Positions 44,149-52,794 of a stretch of 53,478 nucleotides of DNA are shown one piece after another. Origin of the DNA: JABMPO01 sp964539785 (lineage in GTDB: Bacteria; Fidelibacterota; Marinisomatia; Marinisomatales; TCS56); NCBI GenBank assembly GCA_964539785.1, contig CAZIJQ010000010.1:1-53478 (forward strand). Direction: 5' to 3'. Both the position numbers and the translations under genes were made by a program. Position 1 is the first letter of the stretch. Every line of letters starts with the position of its first letter. The notes under the pieces were generated by a model, which had not been told where the DNA came from, ran no database searches, and was given only the letters and a program-made list of their open reading frames with translations.

Positions 44149-46476
44149 ATGCCTGAGTCTGCGATTCAATCATCCGAATTATTGCGGGAAGACAGTTATA
44201 TCAAATTCCCAGGTAAAAATGAAAAATACCATTTCGGTCCGGTAGAGCCATCCCCCTGCACCGCAGCCTGTCCGGCCGGAGTTAATGTGAAAGCTTATGT
44301 ATCGCTGATGGCAGCCGGTAAATTTTCCGCCGCTTTAAATGTAATCCGCGAGCGCAATCCACTGCCGGGAATCTGTGGCCGAGTCTGCACCCATCCCTGC
44401 GAAGCGGCCTGTAACCGTAACGTTGTTGATCAGCCGGTGGCCGTACGCTGGTTGAAGCGCTTTGCCGCCGATTACGAATTAGCTCATCCCGGGGAACCAC
44501 CGGCAAAAATTGAATCCACACGATCGGAAAAAGTAGCTGTTATAGGCTCTGGTCCGTCTGGATTAACAGCTGCCAACGATCTCGTGCGCCAGGGATTTGA
44601 CGTCACCGTTTTCGAAGCCCTGCCAGAACCGGGTGGAATGCTGATTGCCGGTATCCCGGCCTATCGCTTGCCGCGTAATATTTTAACGGCTGAAATCGAT
44701 TATCTGACCAATCTCGGTATAAAAATCCAAACCAATCACCGGATTAAAGGTGAAAATGCCATCGATAATATTTTTGCGGAAGGCTATTCCGCAATCTATC
44801 TGGCAATTGGAGCCCATAAAGGTAAAAAATTAAATGTTGATGGGGAAGGAAAGTACCGGGGGGTACTGGATGCTGTAGCCTTTTTAAACGAGGTCAATTT
44901 TACGGCATCAAATAAACCGGGAGATAAGGTAATCGTAATCGGCGGTGGTAATTCTGCCGTCGATTCGGCCCGGACCGCCTTGCGTCTGGGCAGTAGTGAA
45001 GTGCACATTGTGTACAGACGTACCCGTCAGGAAATGCCAGCAGACGAGGAAGAAATCAACGATGCCGAGCGTGAAGGAGTCAAAATCCATTACCTGGCAG
45101 CGCCAGTTGAGATTATTGGAAAAAACGGCCAAGTTGCCGGAATGAAATGTCTTAAGATGAAGCTGGGAGAACCGGATGAAAGCGGTCGGCGGCGACCAGT
45201 GCCAATTGCTGGCACAGAATATATCGTTGAAGCTGATTGCATTATTCCAGCTATCAGTCAGGAACCGGACATTGGATTCGGGCTCAGTACCGTCAAACTT
45301 TCGCGCTGGAACACCCTGGCAGCCGATGAAACCACCATGGCCACCGCCCGTCCGGGAGTGTTTGCCGGGGGCGATGCCGTGACCGGTCCCAGTACCGTCA
45401 TCGACGCTATTGCTGATGGCCACCGAGCTGCTGAGGCGATTGTTCATTATTTAAGCGGCGAACCATTGGATCCCGTACAATCACCACGAAAAATGCCGGA
45501 AGCCGAAATAAAATTAGAGCTTGAGGAGCGGCCACAGAAATCTCGTGCCGAAATGCCTGCCATGGATGTACAGCAGCGATTGGGGAATTTCCAGGAAGTG
45601 GAATTTGGTTTTGATGAAGCAACTGCCATTGCCGAAGCCCAGCGCTGTCTGCGCTGTGGACCCTGTGCAGAATGCGATGAATGCATTTCGCTCTGCGACA
45701 AACAACCAGCCATACTTACAATTCCGGGACAAGCGGCCGAAATCCTTTGCCGCATCCCAGAAAATTTGCGGTCCCTGGTGAATGAGCAATCTACCCTGCC
45801 TGCGACTCTCCAATTTGGTGAAAATGATACTACCGAAGTGACCCTGCAATCCCTGCAACCTAGGGTGGCAGCCAACGTTTGTCGCGGCTGTGGTGAATGT
45901 GTATCAGCTTGTGAATATGACGCCCTGGAACTGATCCAGACTACCGGCGATCTGAAAATATCTCAGCTTGATCCTAACCTGTGCCAGGCCTGTGGAATCT
46001 GTGTGTCCGCCTGTCCCAATGGCGCCATGCTGCCGGGTTTCATTGATGACACCTGGTTGGATTCCAAACTGGGACAGATGGAAACCGGGAAAACCAATCT
46101 GGTGGTATTCTCCTGTCGCTGGAATGGCTCGAGTCTCCACGGCGATGAACTGGCACGGATTCGTACGGATGGTGTAAACCTGCATTTGATTCAAACCATC
46201 TGTGGTGGTCGGATTGACCAGGGTTTTGTTCTCAAAGCCCTGGCTGCCGGTGCCAGCGGTGTTTTGCTGACAGCCTGCAACGACGATAGTTGCCATTACG
46301 GCAGCGGCGCTCAGCGGATTCGATCAGCCTTTGATGAAATCAGGAACCTGGTTCATATTTTGGGTACCGATCCCAAACGGATTGGCTTCGCTGCCATACC
46401 CGATGGTGACAGCATCCGATTTATCCAGACTATCAGCGATTTTGCCCAATCACTCAACGGTAAGGCGGGGGATTAA
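44149..46476 (+). CDS. NAD(P)H oxidoreductase (GltD/NfnB-like) fused to ferredoxin and MvhD-like domains
   Basis: The 775-residue fusion has, in order: a GltD-type N-terminal FeS domain (CTAACPAGVNV, GICGRVCTHPCEAAC; about 35-100); an FAD site at about 128 (VAVIGSGPSGLTAANDL); an NAD(P) site at about 261 (VIVIGGGNSAVDSA, then YRRTRQEMPA, where YRR suggests NADP preference); and the closing FAGGDAVTGPSTVIDAI. A Cys-rich link (CLRCGPCAECDECISLC) and two ferredoxin motifs follow (CRGCGECVSAC, CQACGICVSACP; about 575-625). The MvhD-like domain is at about 650-765. That domain lacks the second cysteine (SCRWNG instead of CNWCSY) but retains CGGR, TACNDD and SCHYG. It should link NAD(P)H to HdrA; this is inferred from domains and context. 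Confidence 0.85.
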   Translation: MPESAIQSSELLREDSYIKFPGKNEKYHFGPVEPSPCTAACPAGVNVKAYVSLMAAGKFSAALNVIRERNPLPGICGRVCTHPCEAACNRNVVDQPVAVRWLKRFAADYELAHPGEPPAKIESTRSEKVAVIGSGPSGLTAANDLVRQGFDVTVFEALPEPGGMLIAGIPAYRLPRNILTAEIDYLTNLGIKIQTNHRIKGENAIDNIFAEGYSAIYLAIGAHKGKKLNVDGEGKYRGVLDAVAFLNEVNFTASNKPGDKVIVIGGGNSAVDSARTALRLGSSEVHIVYRRTRQEMPADEEEINDAEREGVKIHYLAAPVEIIGKNGQVAGMKCLKMKLGEPDESGRRRPVPIAGTEYIVEADCIIPAISQEPDIGFGLSTVKLSRWNTLAADETTMATARPGVFAGGDAVTGPSTVIDAIADGHRAAEAIVHYLSGEPLDPVQSPRKMPEAEIKLELEERPQKSRAEMPAMDVQQRLGNFQEVEFGFDEATAIAEAQRCLRCGPCAECDECISLCDKQPAILTIPGQAAEILCRIPENLRSLVNEQSTLPATLQFGENDTTEVTLQSLQPRVAANVCRGCGECVSACEYDALELIQTTGDLKISQLDPNLCQACGICVSACPNGAMLPGFIDDTWLDSKLGQMETGKTNLVVFSCRWNGSSLHGDELARIRTDGVNLHLIQTICGGRIDQGFVLKALAAGASGVLLTACNDDSCHYGSGAQRIRSAFDEIRNLVHILGTDPKRIGFAAIPDGDSIRFIQTISDFAQSLNGKAGD

Positions 46477-46478
46477 GC

Positions 46479-47627
46479 ATGTACGAAGAACTTTATGCAG
46501 CGGTCCAAAAAACCAATGCCCTGGCCTGCCTGGAATGTGGGAAATGCACCTCGGTTTGCCCCGTCTCACGGTTCAGCGGGGACTACTCACCGCGCTTGAT
46601 GCTGAATCAGGCCGTCAAACAGGATTTTGAAGAATTATTTGCCAATTATGACTTGTGGAGCTGCCTGACCTGCCAGCGCTGCGATCAGGTCTGTCCCAGC
46701 GCAATCAGTTATATTGACCTGACCCAGACCCTGCGCAACCAGGCTGGTTCGACTCAGTTCAAAGGCCAGTGTTCTCATTCCGGTGTTTTGGAAACGCTAC
46801 AGAAAATGATGACTACCGAGAACCTGCAGCAAAATCGCTTAGATTGGGTAACTAACGATCTAGATATTTCCACCGATCTGGGTGATGTCCTCTATTTTGT
46901 CGGTTGTGCCCCCTATTTCGATTCATTTTTCGCTAACCTTGAATTGTCCACCCTGGATGCTGCGATCAGCAGTATAAAAATATTGAATCACCTGGGCATC
47001 AAACCAGTCCTCATGCCTCAGGAGCGCTGCTGCGGCCACGATCTATACTGGAATGGCGATATCACAAATTTCAAAATGTTGGCTGAACGCAATCTGGAGA
47101 TGATAAAGGCTACTGGCTGCAAAACTATCCTGTTTTCCTGTGCCGAGTGCCAGAGTGCCTTCCAGAATCTCTATGCTGACAACGGCTTCAAAGTGCCCTG
47201 GAAACTCCAGCATATGAGTCAATTTATCGCTGAGAAAATGGAAGCTGGCGAAATGGAATTGCAGGCCAGCGACAAACCGGTGACCTTCCAAGACCCTTGC
47301 CGGTTGGGCCGACATCTCGATGAATACGATGCCCCGCGGAAAGTACTGCAATCCAATGGTGATAACAATCTGGTGGAAATGATGCAACATGGTAAGGGCG
47401 CCCTTTGCTGTGGTGTTTCAGCCTGGATGAATTGTGATGGTACGACCCGTAAAATCCAGAATGAACGCCTGCGGCAAGCCGAGCAAACGGGAGCGGAAAC
47501 ACTGGCGGTAGCCTGTCCCAAATGCCATATCCACCTGCAATGCACCCAACAGCACCGGGATGATACGGACTGGTCAATTGCTATTAAAGATATTTCAACA
47601 ATAACGTTAGATAGAATTAAGAGATAA
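46479..47627 (+). CDS. hdrD: Heterodisulfide reductase-like HdrC-HdrB (HdrD-type) fusion
   Basis: The N-terminal HdrC part has two cluster motifs (CLECGKCTSVCPVSRF and CLTCQRCDQVCPSAI). The C-terminal part has two complete CCG domains. The first is FVGCAPYF, ERCCGHD and SCAECQ (about 145-230); the second is DPCRLGRHL, LCCGVSAW and ACPKCHIH (about 270-365). The CCG motifs bind the noncubane clusters that split disulfides in HdrB. The substrate is not known; there are no methanogenesis genes here, so CoM-S-S-CoB is unlikely. It begins 2 bases after the flavoprotein gene. Confidence 0.88.
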   Translation: MYEELYAAVQKTNALACLECGKCTSVCPVSRFSGDYSPRLMLNQAVKQDFEELFANYDLWSCLTCQRCDQVCPSAISYIDLTQTLRNQAGSTQFKGQCSHSGVLETLQKMMTTENLQQNRLDWVTNDLDISTDLGDVLYFVGCAPYFDSFFANLELSTLDAAISSIKILNHLGIKPVLMPQERCCGHDLYWNGDITNFKMLAERNLEMIKATGCKTILFSCAECQSAFQNLYADNGFKVPWKLQHMSQFIAEKMEAGEMELQASDKPVTFQDPCRLGRHLDEYDAPRKVLQSNGDNNLVEMMQHGKGALCCGVSAWMNCDGTTRKIQNERLRQAEQTGAETLAVACPKCHIHLQCTQQHRDDTDWSIAIKDISTITLDRIKR

Positions 47628-47808
47628 ACACGGAGACACAAAGATCACCAAGTACACAAATGAATATAAAATTAAAAATACGTACTAAGTGTCTTTGTTG
47701 AAAATATTTAGAAAACTGCAATAAATAATTTGAAAACCTTAGACATGGTAAGAGCTAATCACTCAGATATTCTTAAAATGAAATCTGTGTCCCCCGTGTC
47801 TTGGTGGT
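47628..47808. repeat. Imperfect inverted-repeat element between hdrD-like gene and hdrA
   Basis: The left end reads ACACGGAGACACAAAGATC and the right end, as reverse complement, reads ACACGGGGGACACAGA, so they are imperfect inverted repeats. An internal GTGTCTTTGTTG echoes them. The element starts at the base after the stop codon and fills most of the only long gap in the operon. AAAGGAG for hdrA follows at 47819-47825. Confidence 0.45.
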
Positions 47809-47831
47809 AAAAAGATAAAAAGGAGCACTCA

Positions 47832-50318
47832 ATGAACGATGACGGTCTGAGAGTCGGTGTATTTGTCTGCGAATGCGGCAAGAACATCGCTGGCTCACTG
47901 GATTGCCAGAAGGTAAGCGATTACGCCGCTACCCTACCCGATGTGGTCTGTTCCGTGGTCAACAAATATACCTGCGCCGAACCGGGTCAGCAGGAAATCA
48001 AACGCCACATCAAGGAACAGAATCTGAATCGAGTGGTGGTGGCATCCTGCACTCCTCGAATGCACGAGCCGACTTTCCGGAACTGTGTTTCCGAGGCAGG
48101 ACTAAATCCTTATCTTATGGAAATGGCCAATATCCGTGAGCATGTTAGCTGGGCTCATCTCAATGACTGGGATGCGGCTACCCAAAAAGCCATGGATACA
48201 GTCCGAATCTCCGTGGCACGGGCAAAGCTGTTACGACCCCAGGACGAAGCCAAAATCCCGGTCCTGCGCGAAGTGCTGGTGATCGGTGGTGGTGTGGCCG
48301 GTATTCAATCTGCCCTGGACCTGGCCGATGCCGGGTATCAGGTACATTTAGTAGAAAAGGAGGCATCCGTTGGAGGGATCATGGCCGCGTTGGACAAGAC
48401 CTATCCCACCATGGATTGTTCCATATGAATACTCGGACCTAAAATGATGGATGTCGGTCGACATCCCAAAATAAATTTATACACTTACAGCGAAGTAGAA
48501 GAAGTCAGTGGCTATATCGGTAACTTTAATGTGAAGGTGCGGAAAAAAGCCCGTTACGTAAATGAAAATGAATGCAATGCCTGTGGTGAATGCGAAAAGG
48601 TTTGCCCGGTCGTTGGTCCCGATGGATTCCAGATGGGATTCTCATCGCACAAGGCAATCTATATGCCCTTCCCCCAGGCTGTGCCATCAGTGTACATTCT
48701 GGATGACGAACTCTGTCTCGGGCATAACCCCATTGCCTGCGGTAAATGTGCAGACGTCTGTGAAAAAGACTGCATCGATTTTGACATGGAAGATAAAATC
48801 ATTGATATCAATGTTGGTGCCGTGATAGTTGCTACCGGCATGGATGTTTATGATCCCACCGAGATGGACGAATACGGTTACACCCGTTTTGATAATGTCA
48901 TCACCAGCATGGAATTCGAACGGCTGATTTCGGCGGGTGGACCCACCGAAGGACATTTTGTGCGACCCAGTGATCAGAAAACACCAAAACGGATCGCCTT
49001 TATCCAATGTGTTGGTTCTCGTTCCAATAGTAAAACCGGTAACCCCTATTGCAGCAACATCTGCTGCATGAACACCGTGAAAGACAGCTTGCTATTGAAG
49101 GACCATTATCCTGATATTGAAATCACTGTTTTCTACATGGATATCAGAGCTTTTGGTAAGGGTTTCGAAGACCTGTACATGCGCAGCAAAATGGCCGGGG
49201 TCAATTATATTCGCGGTCTGCCAGGTGAATTTTTCGAAGACCCTGAAACCAATAACCTGACTTTGATTGCCGAGGATACCAACACCGGTGATATCAAGAG
49301 CTATGAATTCGATACTGTAGTTCTATCGGTCGGTGTGATACCACGGAAAGACAGTGATGTAGTCCGGCAATTGTTCACCCTCTCGCGCACCGAAGATGGC
49401 TTCTTCATGGAGTCCCATCCCAAGCTCAAGCCGGTTGATGCACCTACCGGTGGCGTGTTTTTCGCCGGTTGTGCAGAATATCCCAAAGATGTTAAGGATA
49501 GCGTCACCCAGGCCAGCGCAGCCGCCGCTCGCGCCCAGGTACTACTGAATGCCGGCGAAATCAGTATCGAGGCGATCACCTCCGAATGCCTCACCGAAGA
49601 CTGCACATCCTGTGGTATCTGCGTCTCGGTTTGCCCGTTCAACGCCATCCGTGGCGGCGATGCCAAAGCCAAGATTCCCGCTGAAGTCATCGAAGCCATG
49701 TGTAAAGGCTGCGGTACCTGTGCCGCTGAATGCAATTTCGACGCATTCACCATGAAGCACTTCGAAGACGACCAGTACATCGCCCAAATCGATGCCATGC
49801 TGGAAGGCGATCACATGGCCAATACGGTTGTTTTCGCCTGCAACTGGTGCTCCTACGCCGGAGCCGATCTGGCTGGTCTTTCGCGTTTACAATATCCCGC
49901 CACACAACGAATCTTGCGCACCATGTGCAGTGGTCGAGTGGATTCGGAATTCATTATACACGCTTTTGAGAAAGGTGCCCCCATCGTTCTGGTTTCCGGC
50001 TGTCATTTCGTCGACTGTCACTATATCGACGCCAATCGCTGGACAGTGAAGCGGGTTGAGAAACTGTGGGATAAAATGGAGAAGCTGGGGATTCGCCCCG
50101 AACGCCTGCAACTGGAATGGATTTCAGCCGCTGAAGGCCAGAAATGGGCGCGCACCATGCGCGACCTGGAAGAAATGCGTGCTAAAGTGACCAAAGAAGA
50201 AGTCGAGCACACAATGAAAGTGTTCCGGGAAGAACGGGAAAAAGCCGAAGCTCGAGCTGCAAAAAAAGCTGCAAAAAAACTCCAGCCTAAAACAATCAAA
50301 GTAGAAGCTGAGGCTTAG
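47832..50318 (+). CDS. hdrA: HdrA-like flavoprotein, selenoprotein (in-frame UGA = Sec199), with C-terminal MvhD domain
   Basis: HdrA is the flavin electron-bifurcating subunit of heterodisulfide reductase-type complexes. The frame is interrupted by TGA at 48426-48428, read here as Sec199: TMDCSI-U-ILGPKMMDVGRHP, where homologues have CSIC or CSIU. A perfect SECIS-like hairpin follows. Domains are: an N-terminal CECGKNIAG domain (about 1-140), FAD loop VIGGGVAGIQSA (about 151), ferredoxin motifs CNACGECEKVCPVVG (about 248) and CGKCADVCEKDC (about 302), a second FAD part ending FAGCAEYPKDV, CTSCGICVSVCPFNAI and CKGCGTCAAEC (about 591-635), and MvhD with all its cysteines (ACNWCSYAGAD, CSGRVD, SGCHFVDCHY; from 666). 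The last 40 residues are a charged Lys/Ala tail. The full length is 828 residues. Confidence 0.93.
48449..48466 (+). promoter_or_regulatory. Bacterial SECIS hairpin of hdrA
   Basis: GGATGTC-GGTC-GACATCC forms a perfect 7-bp stem with a GGTC loop, the same loop bases as the E. coli fdhF SECIS apex. Twenty-seven bases separate the UGA from the first loop G, within the bacterial range. The hairpin also encodes MDVGRHP, which is conserved in HdrA. Confidence 0.85.
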
Positions 50319-50326
50319 TTAATAAA

Positions 50327-50394
50327 TGTCATGCTGAGCCTGTTGAAGCATGCCGGTGATGAACAATCATCCTTCGACAAGCTCAGGGTGACAG
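50327..50394. repeat. Inverted-repeat element (copy 1)
   Basis: TGTCATGCTGAGCCTGTTGA at the left and CTTCGACAAGCTCAGGGTGACA at the right are imperfect reverse complements. The unit fills the hdrA to zinc-ribbon gap. A second member occurs at 52795-52890. This type of intergenic element is widespread in environmental bacterial genomes. Confidence 0.6.
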
Positions 50395-50407
50395 AATAGG
50401 AATTATT

Positions 50408-50548
50408 ATGGAAGATGCACCTTTCAAATGTCTGCACTGCGGACATGATTTCACCCTGCCATACGACAAAAATGTAATGGTGGAACGGACCTGCCCCAAA
50501 TGTAGCAGCAATAGTGTACGGCGGATCAAGAAGAAACCGGCTAAATAA
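50408..50548 (+). CDS. Small zinc-ribbon protein
   Basis: This 46-residue protein has two CxxC pairs, FKCLHCGHDFTL and RTCPKCSSNS, forming a rubredoxin- or zinc-ribbon-like knuckle, and ends in a basic tail (RRIKKKPAK). A GGAATT sequence lies before the ATG. It follows hdrA by 89 bases with a repeat in between. Function is unknown; nucleic-acid binding or an electron-carrier-like role cannot be distinguished from sequence. Confidence 0.7.
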   Translation: MEDAPFKCLHCGHDFTLPYDKNVMVERTCPKCSSNSVRRIKKKPAK

Positions 50549-50553
50549 ATCAC

Positions 50554-50600
50554 TGTCATTTCGATATGAGTCCCGATTTTTTGGGACGATTGAGAAATCT
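50554..50600. repeat. Small hairpin-containing intergenic repeat
   Basis: TGTCATTTCGATATGAG is followed by GTCCC-GATTTTTT-GGGAC and ends GATTGAGAAATCT. The TGTCATTTCG/GAGAAATCT ends look like those of common intergenic repeats. The GTCCC/GGGAC hairpin might also act as a weak terminator for the upstream transcript. Confidence 0.4.
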
Positions 50601-50687
50601 ACACAGTCCGGTTCCGGCCATCAACATAAGTAGATTCATTTTCTACTTGCTCGCTAATTACTATTAACTAATTTGTCAACATTAGTC

Positions 50688-50716
50688 TTGACAAAGCAAC
50701 TCTCTATAATTATAAT
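50688..50716 (+). promoter_or_regulatory. Consensus sigma-70 promoter of the GAF gene
   Basis: TTGACA at 50688-50693 and TATAAT at 50711-50716 are separated by exactly 17 bases; both boxes match the consensus perfectly. A start near 50723 would leave a leader of about 18 bases containing AGGAGG at 50731-50736. This should be a strong constitutive promoter. Confidence 0.75.
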
Positions 50717-50740
50717 AATTAAAATCATACAGGAGGCAGG

Positions 50741-51325
50741 ATGACCAACAATTCCAGTTTAAATTATTTCCGGGCCTTTGCCGATATCAGCAAAGCCGTC
50801 AGTTCAACCCTGAAATTGCACAAAGTCCTGGACCGGATTCTGTTCAATACAATCGAAGCCTTGGACCTGAAGGCCGGCGCCATCAGTCTTTGGAACAGGG
50901 GCGCCAATCGCCTGGAGATGATTGCCCATGTCAATCTCAGCAAAGAATTCCTGAACAAGGGACCCGTATCCGCCGATAAATCCATGCCCCGCGCCCTGAA
51001 AACCGGCCAGCCAGTGATCGTGCCCGACATCACCAAAGATGACCAACTCCAATTCCCTGATGCTTGTACAAAGGAAGGAATTGCTGCCCTGATGTCGATA
51101 CCAATCATTTTCAAGGATAAGATAATAGGGGTATTGCGGCTTTACAATTCCGAGGTGCGCGATTTCACTAATCGCGAGATCGAATTTATGACGGCTATCG
51201 CCGAACAAGGCGGCATAGCGATCCAGAACGCCCGGGTAATGAAGCAGCTCAAGAAAGACCACAAACGGGAAATCGACGACCTGTGGAACTGGTTCAGCGA
51301 TTTTTCTGATAAATCAGGATATTAG
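50741..51325 (+). CDS. GAF-domain protein
   Basis: The 194 residues are essentially one GAF domain: FADISKAVSSTLKLHKVLDRI (dimer helix), AGAISLWNRGANRLEMIAHV, MPRALKTGQPVIVPDI and IAALMSIPIIFKDKIIGVLRL, then an exit helix ending in charged residues. There is no output domain, so it is a stand-alone sensor or regulatory partner. The ligand is unknown. The strong promoter upstream suggests abundant expression. Confidence 0.85.
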   Translation: MTNNSSLNYFRAFADISKAVSSTLKLHKVLDRILFNTIEALDLKAGAISLWNRGANRLEMIAHVNLSKEFLNKGPVSADKSMPRALKTGQPVIVPDITKDDQLQFPDACTKEGIAALMSIPIIFKDKIIGVLRLYNSEVRDFTNREIEFMTAIAEQGGIAIQNARVMKQLKKDHKREIDDLWNWFSDFSDKSGY

Positions 51326-51390
51326 TTCTTCTGAATCAAAGGAATTGATTAAATTTTCCCAGGGACTAAAATCATATAAAAGGTAGCGTA

Positions 51391-52629
51391 ATGCAGGAAA
51401 ATCGTGTTGTAATCACTGGTCTGGGAGTCGTTTCACCAATCGGAACCGGCAAGGATGAATTCTGGCAGGGTTTAATTACCGGTCGTAATGGCGTTGGCCC
51501 GGTAACTCATTTTGATGCCAGCGATTATCGCGCTCACCTGGCGGCGGAAGTAAAAGATTTTGAGCCGGAAGACTGGATCGAGCGCAAAACCGCCCGCCGC
51601 ATGGATCGCTTTACCCAGTTCGCCATGGCTGCGGCAACTATGGCAATTGAAGATGCCGGGCTGGATGCTTTTGAATTTGACGGCAATCGTTTTGGAATTC
51701 ATGTTGGCTCCGGGATTGGCGGTTCAAAAACTATTGAGGATGGTTATGATCTGTTAATAACTAAGGGTCCGAAAACCATGAACCCATTTTTTGTATCAAA
51801 ATTAATAATCAATATGGCCGCCGCAACGGTTTCTATCAAATACGGATTGAAAGGTCCCATCTCGGCGCCTTCGGTAGCTTGTTCAACCGGTGGTAATGCA
51901 ATTGGTGATGCCCTCCGGATTCTGCAACGAGGCGATGCTGATATCATGCTGGCCGGTAGTTCCGAAGCGGCTATCAATATCCTGCCCTACGGAGGATTCG
52001 CCGCCGCCCGCTCCATGTCTGCCAGTTTCGATCCTGCGAAGGCTAGCCGACCATTTGATAAAGACCGCGATGGTTTTGTCATGGGCGAAGGTTGCGGTCT
52101 GGTTGTATTGGAAAACCTGGATCATGCCCTACAACGCGGCGCAACTATCTATTGCGAATTAGTCGGCTATGGCAATACCGCCGACGCTTTTCATTTCACA
52201 GCTCCCCACCCGGAAAGTGACGGCATGATCCGAGTAATGCAGAATGCCATCAAAGATGCCGGCCTGCAACCGGAACAGATTGATTACATCAACGCCCACG
52301 GAACCTCCACCGTATTGAACGACCAGCGTGAATCTACCGCTATTTTGAAGGTCTTCGGCGATCATGCCTATAAACTGAAGATCAGCTCCACCAAATCGAT
52401 GATCGGCCATCTGCTGGCGGCATCCGGAGCAGTTGAATTATTAGCTACCATCCTTTGTCTGCAGCACCAGACCGCTCACCCCACCATCAACTACGAAACC
52501 CCCGACCCGGACTGTCCGCTGGACTACGTGCCCAATACTGCACAAGCAACCGAAATCAATGCAGCCCTGAGTAATTCCTTCGGTTTCGGTGGTGGGAATG
52601 TGAGTTTGTTGGTTAAGAAATACGAGTAA
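51391..52629 (+). CDS. fabF: 3-Oxoacyl-[acyl-carrier-protein] synthase II
   Basis: This condensing enzyme elongates fatty acids. The KAS motifs are intact: the nucleophile Cys in APSVACSTGGNAIGDAL (about residue 169), His in INAHGTSTVLND and His in KSMIGHLLAASGAVE. The N-terminus RVVITGLGVVSPIG and C-terminus NSFGFGGGNVSLLVKK are canonical. The 412 residues are normal. An AAAGG site precedes the ATG. The usual partners acpP and fabG are not adjacent. Confidence 0.94.
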   Translation: MQENRVVITGLGVVSPIGTGKDEFWQGLITGRNGVGPVTHFDASDYRAHLAAEVKDFEPEDWIERKTARRMDRFTQFAMAAATMAIEDAGLDAFEFDGNRFGIHVGSGIGGSKTIEDGYDLLITKGPKTMNPFFVSKLIINMAAATVSIKYGLKGPISAPSVACSTGGNAIGDALRILQRGDADIMLAGSSEAAINILPYGGFAAARSMSASFDPAKASRPFDKDRDGFVMGEGCGLVVLENLDHALQRGATIYCELVGYGNTADAFHFTAPHPESDGMIRVMQNAIKDAGLQPEQIDYINAHGTSTVLNDQRESTAILKVFGDHAYKLKISSTKSMIGHLLAASGAVELLATILCLQHQTAHPTINYETPDPDCPLDYVPNTAQATEINAALSNSFGFGGGNVSLLVKKYE

Positions 52630-52720
52630 CCACAGATTACACCCGTCTACACCAAGGCCTGTCTTCCGAAGCATGGTAAATGCGCAGGAATGTCTACGCC
52701 GGGTAGGCGGATTACGCTGA
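52630..52720. repeat. Direct-repeat-rich intergenic element after fabF
   Basis: GATTACACCCGTCTACACC and later GTCTACGCCGGG plus GGATTACGCTGAATTAG give paired GATTAC and GTCTAC words. It is the first of three non-coding elements in the 374-base fabF-rrf2 gap. No open reading frame there has coding character. Confidence 0.4.
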
Positions 52721-52754
52721 ATTAGATTTAAATAATTTATAACTATAAATGTTT

Positions 52755-52790
52755 TGTCACATCGCTCTGCGTTGTGACATTTATTTAATA
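52755..52790 (+). terminator. Possible fabF terminator
   Basis: TGTCACA at 52755-52761 pairs perfectly with TGTGACA at 52773-52779, and TTTATTTAATA follows. The flanking ATAAA/TTTAT can extend the stem past a small bulge. It lies 126 bases after the fabF stop. Confidence 0.4.
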
Positions 52791-52794
52791 TTAC

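Noticed and set aside
47832..48428. A short stand-alone HdrA-like N-terminal protein ending at 48428
   Set aside because: The TGA is a selenocysteine codon; coding similarity and a SECIS hairpin continue directly after it.
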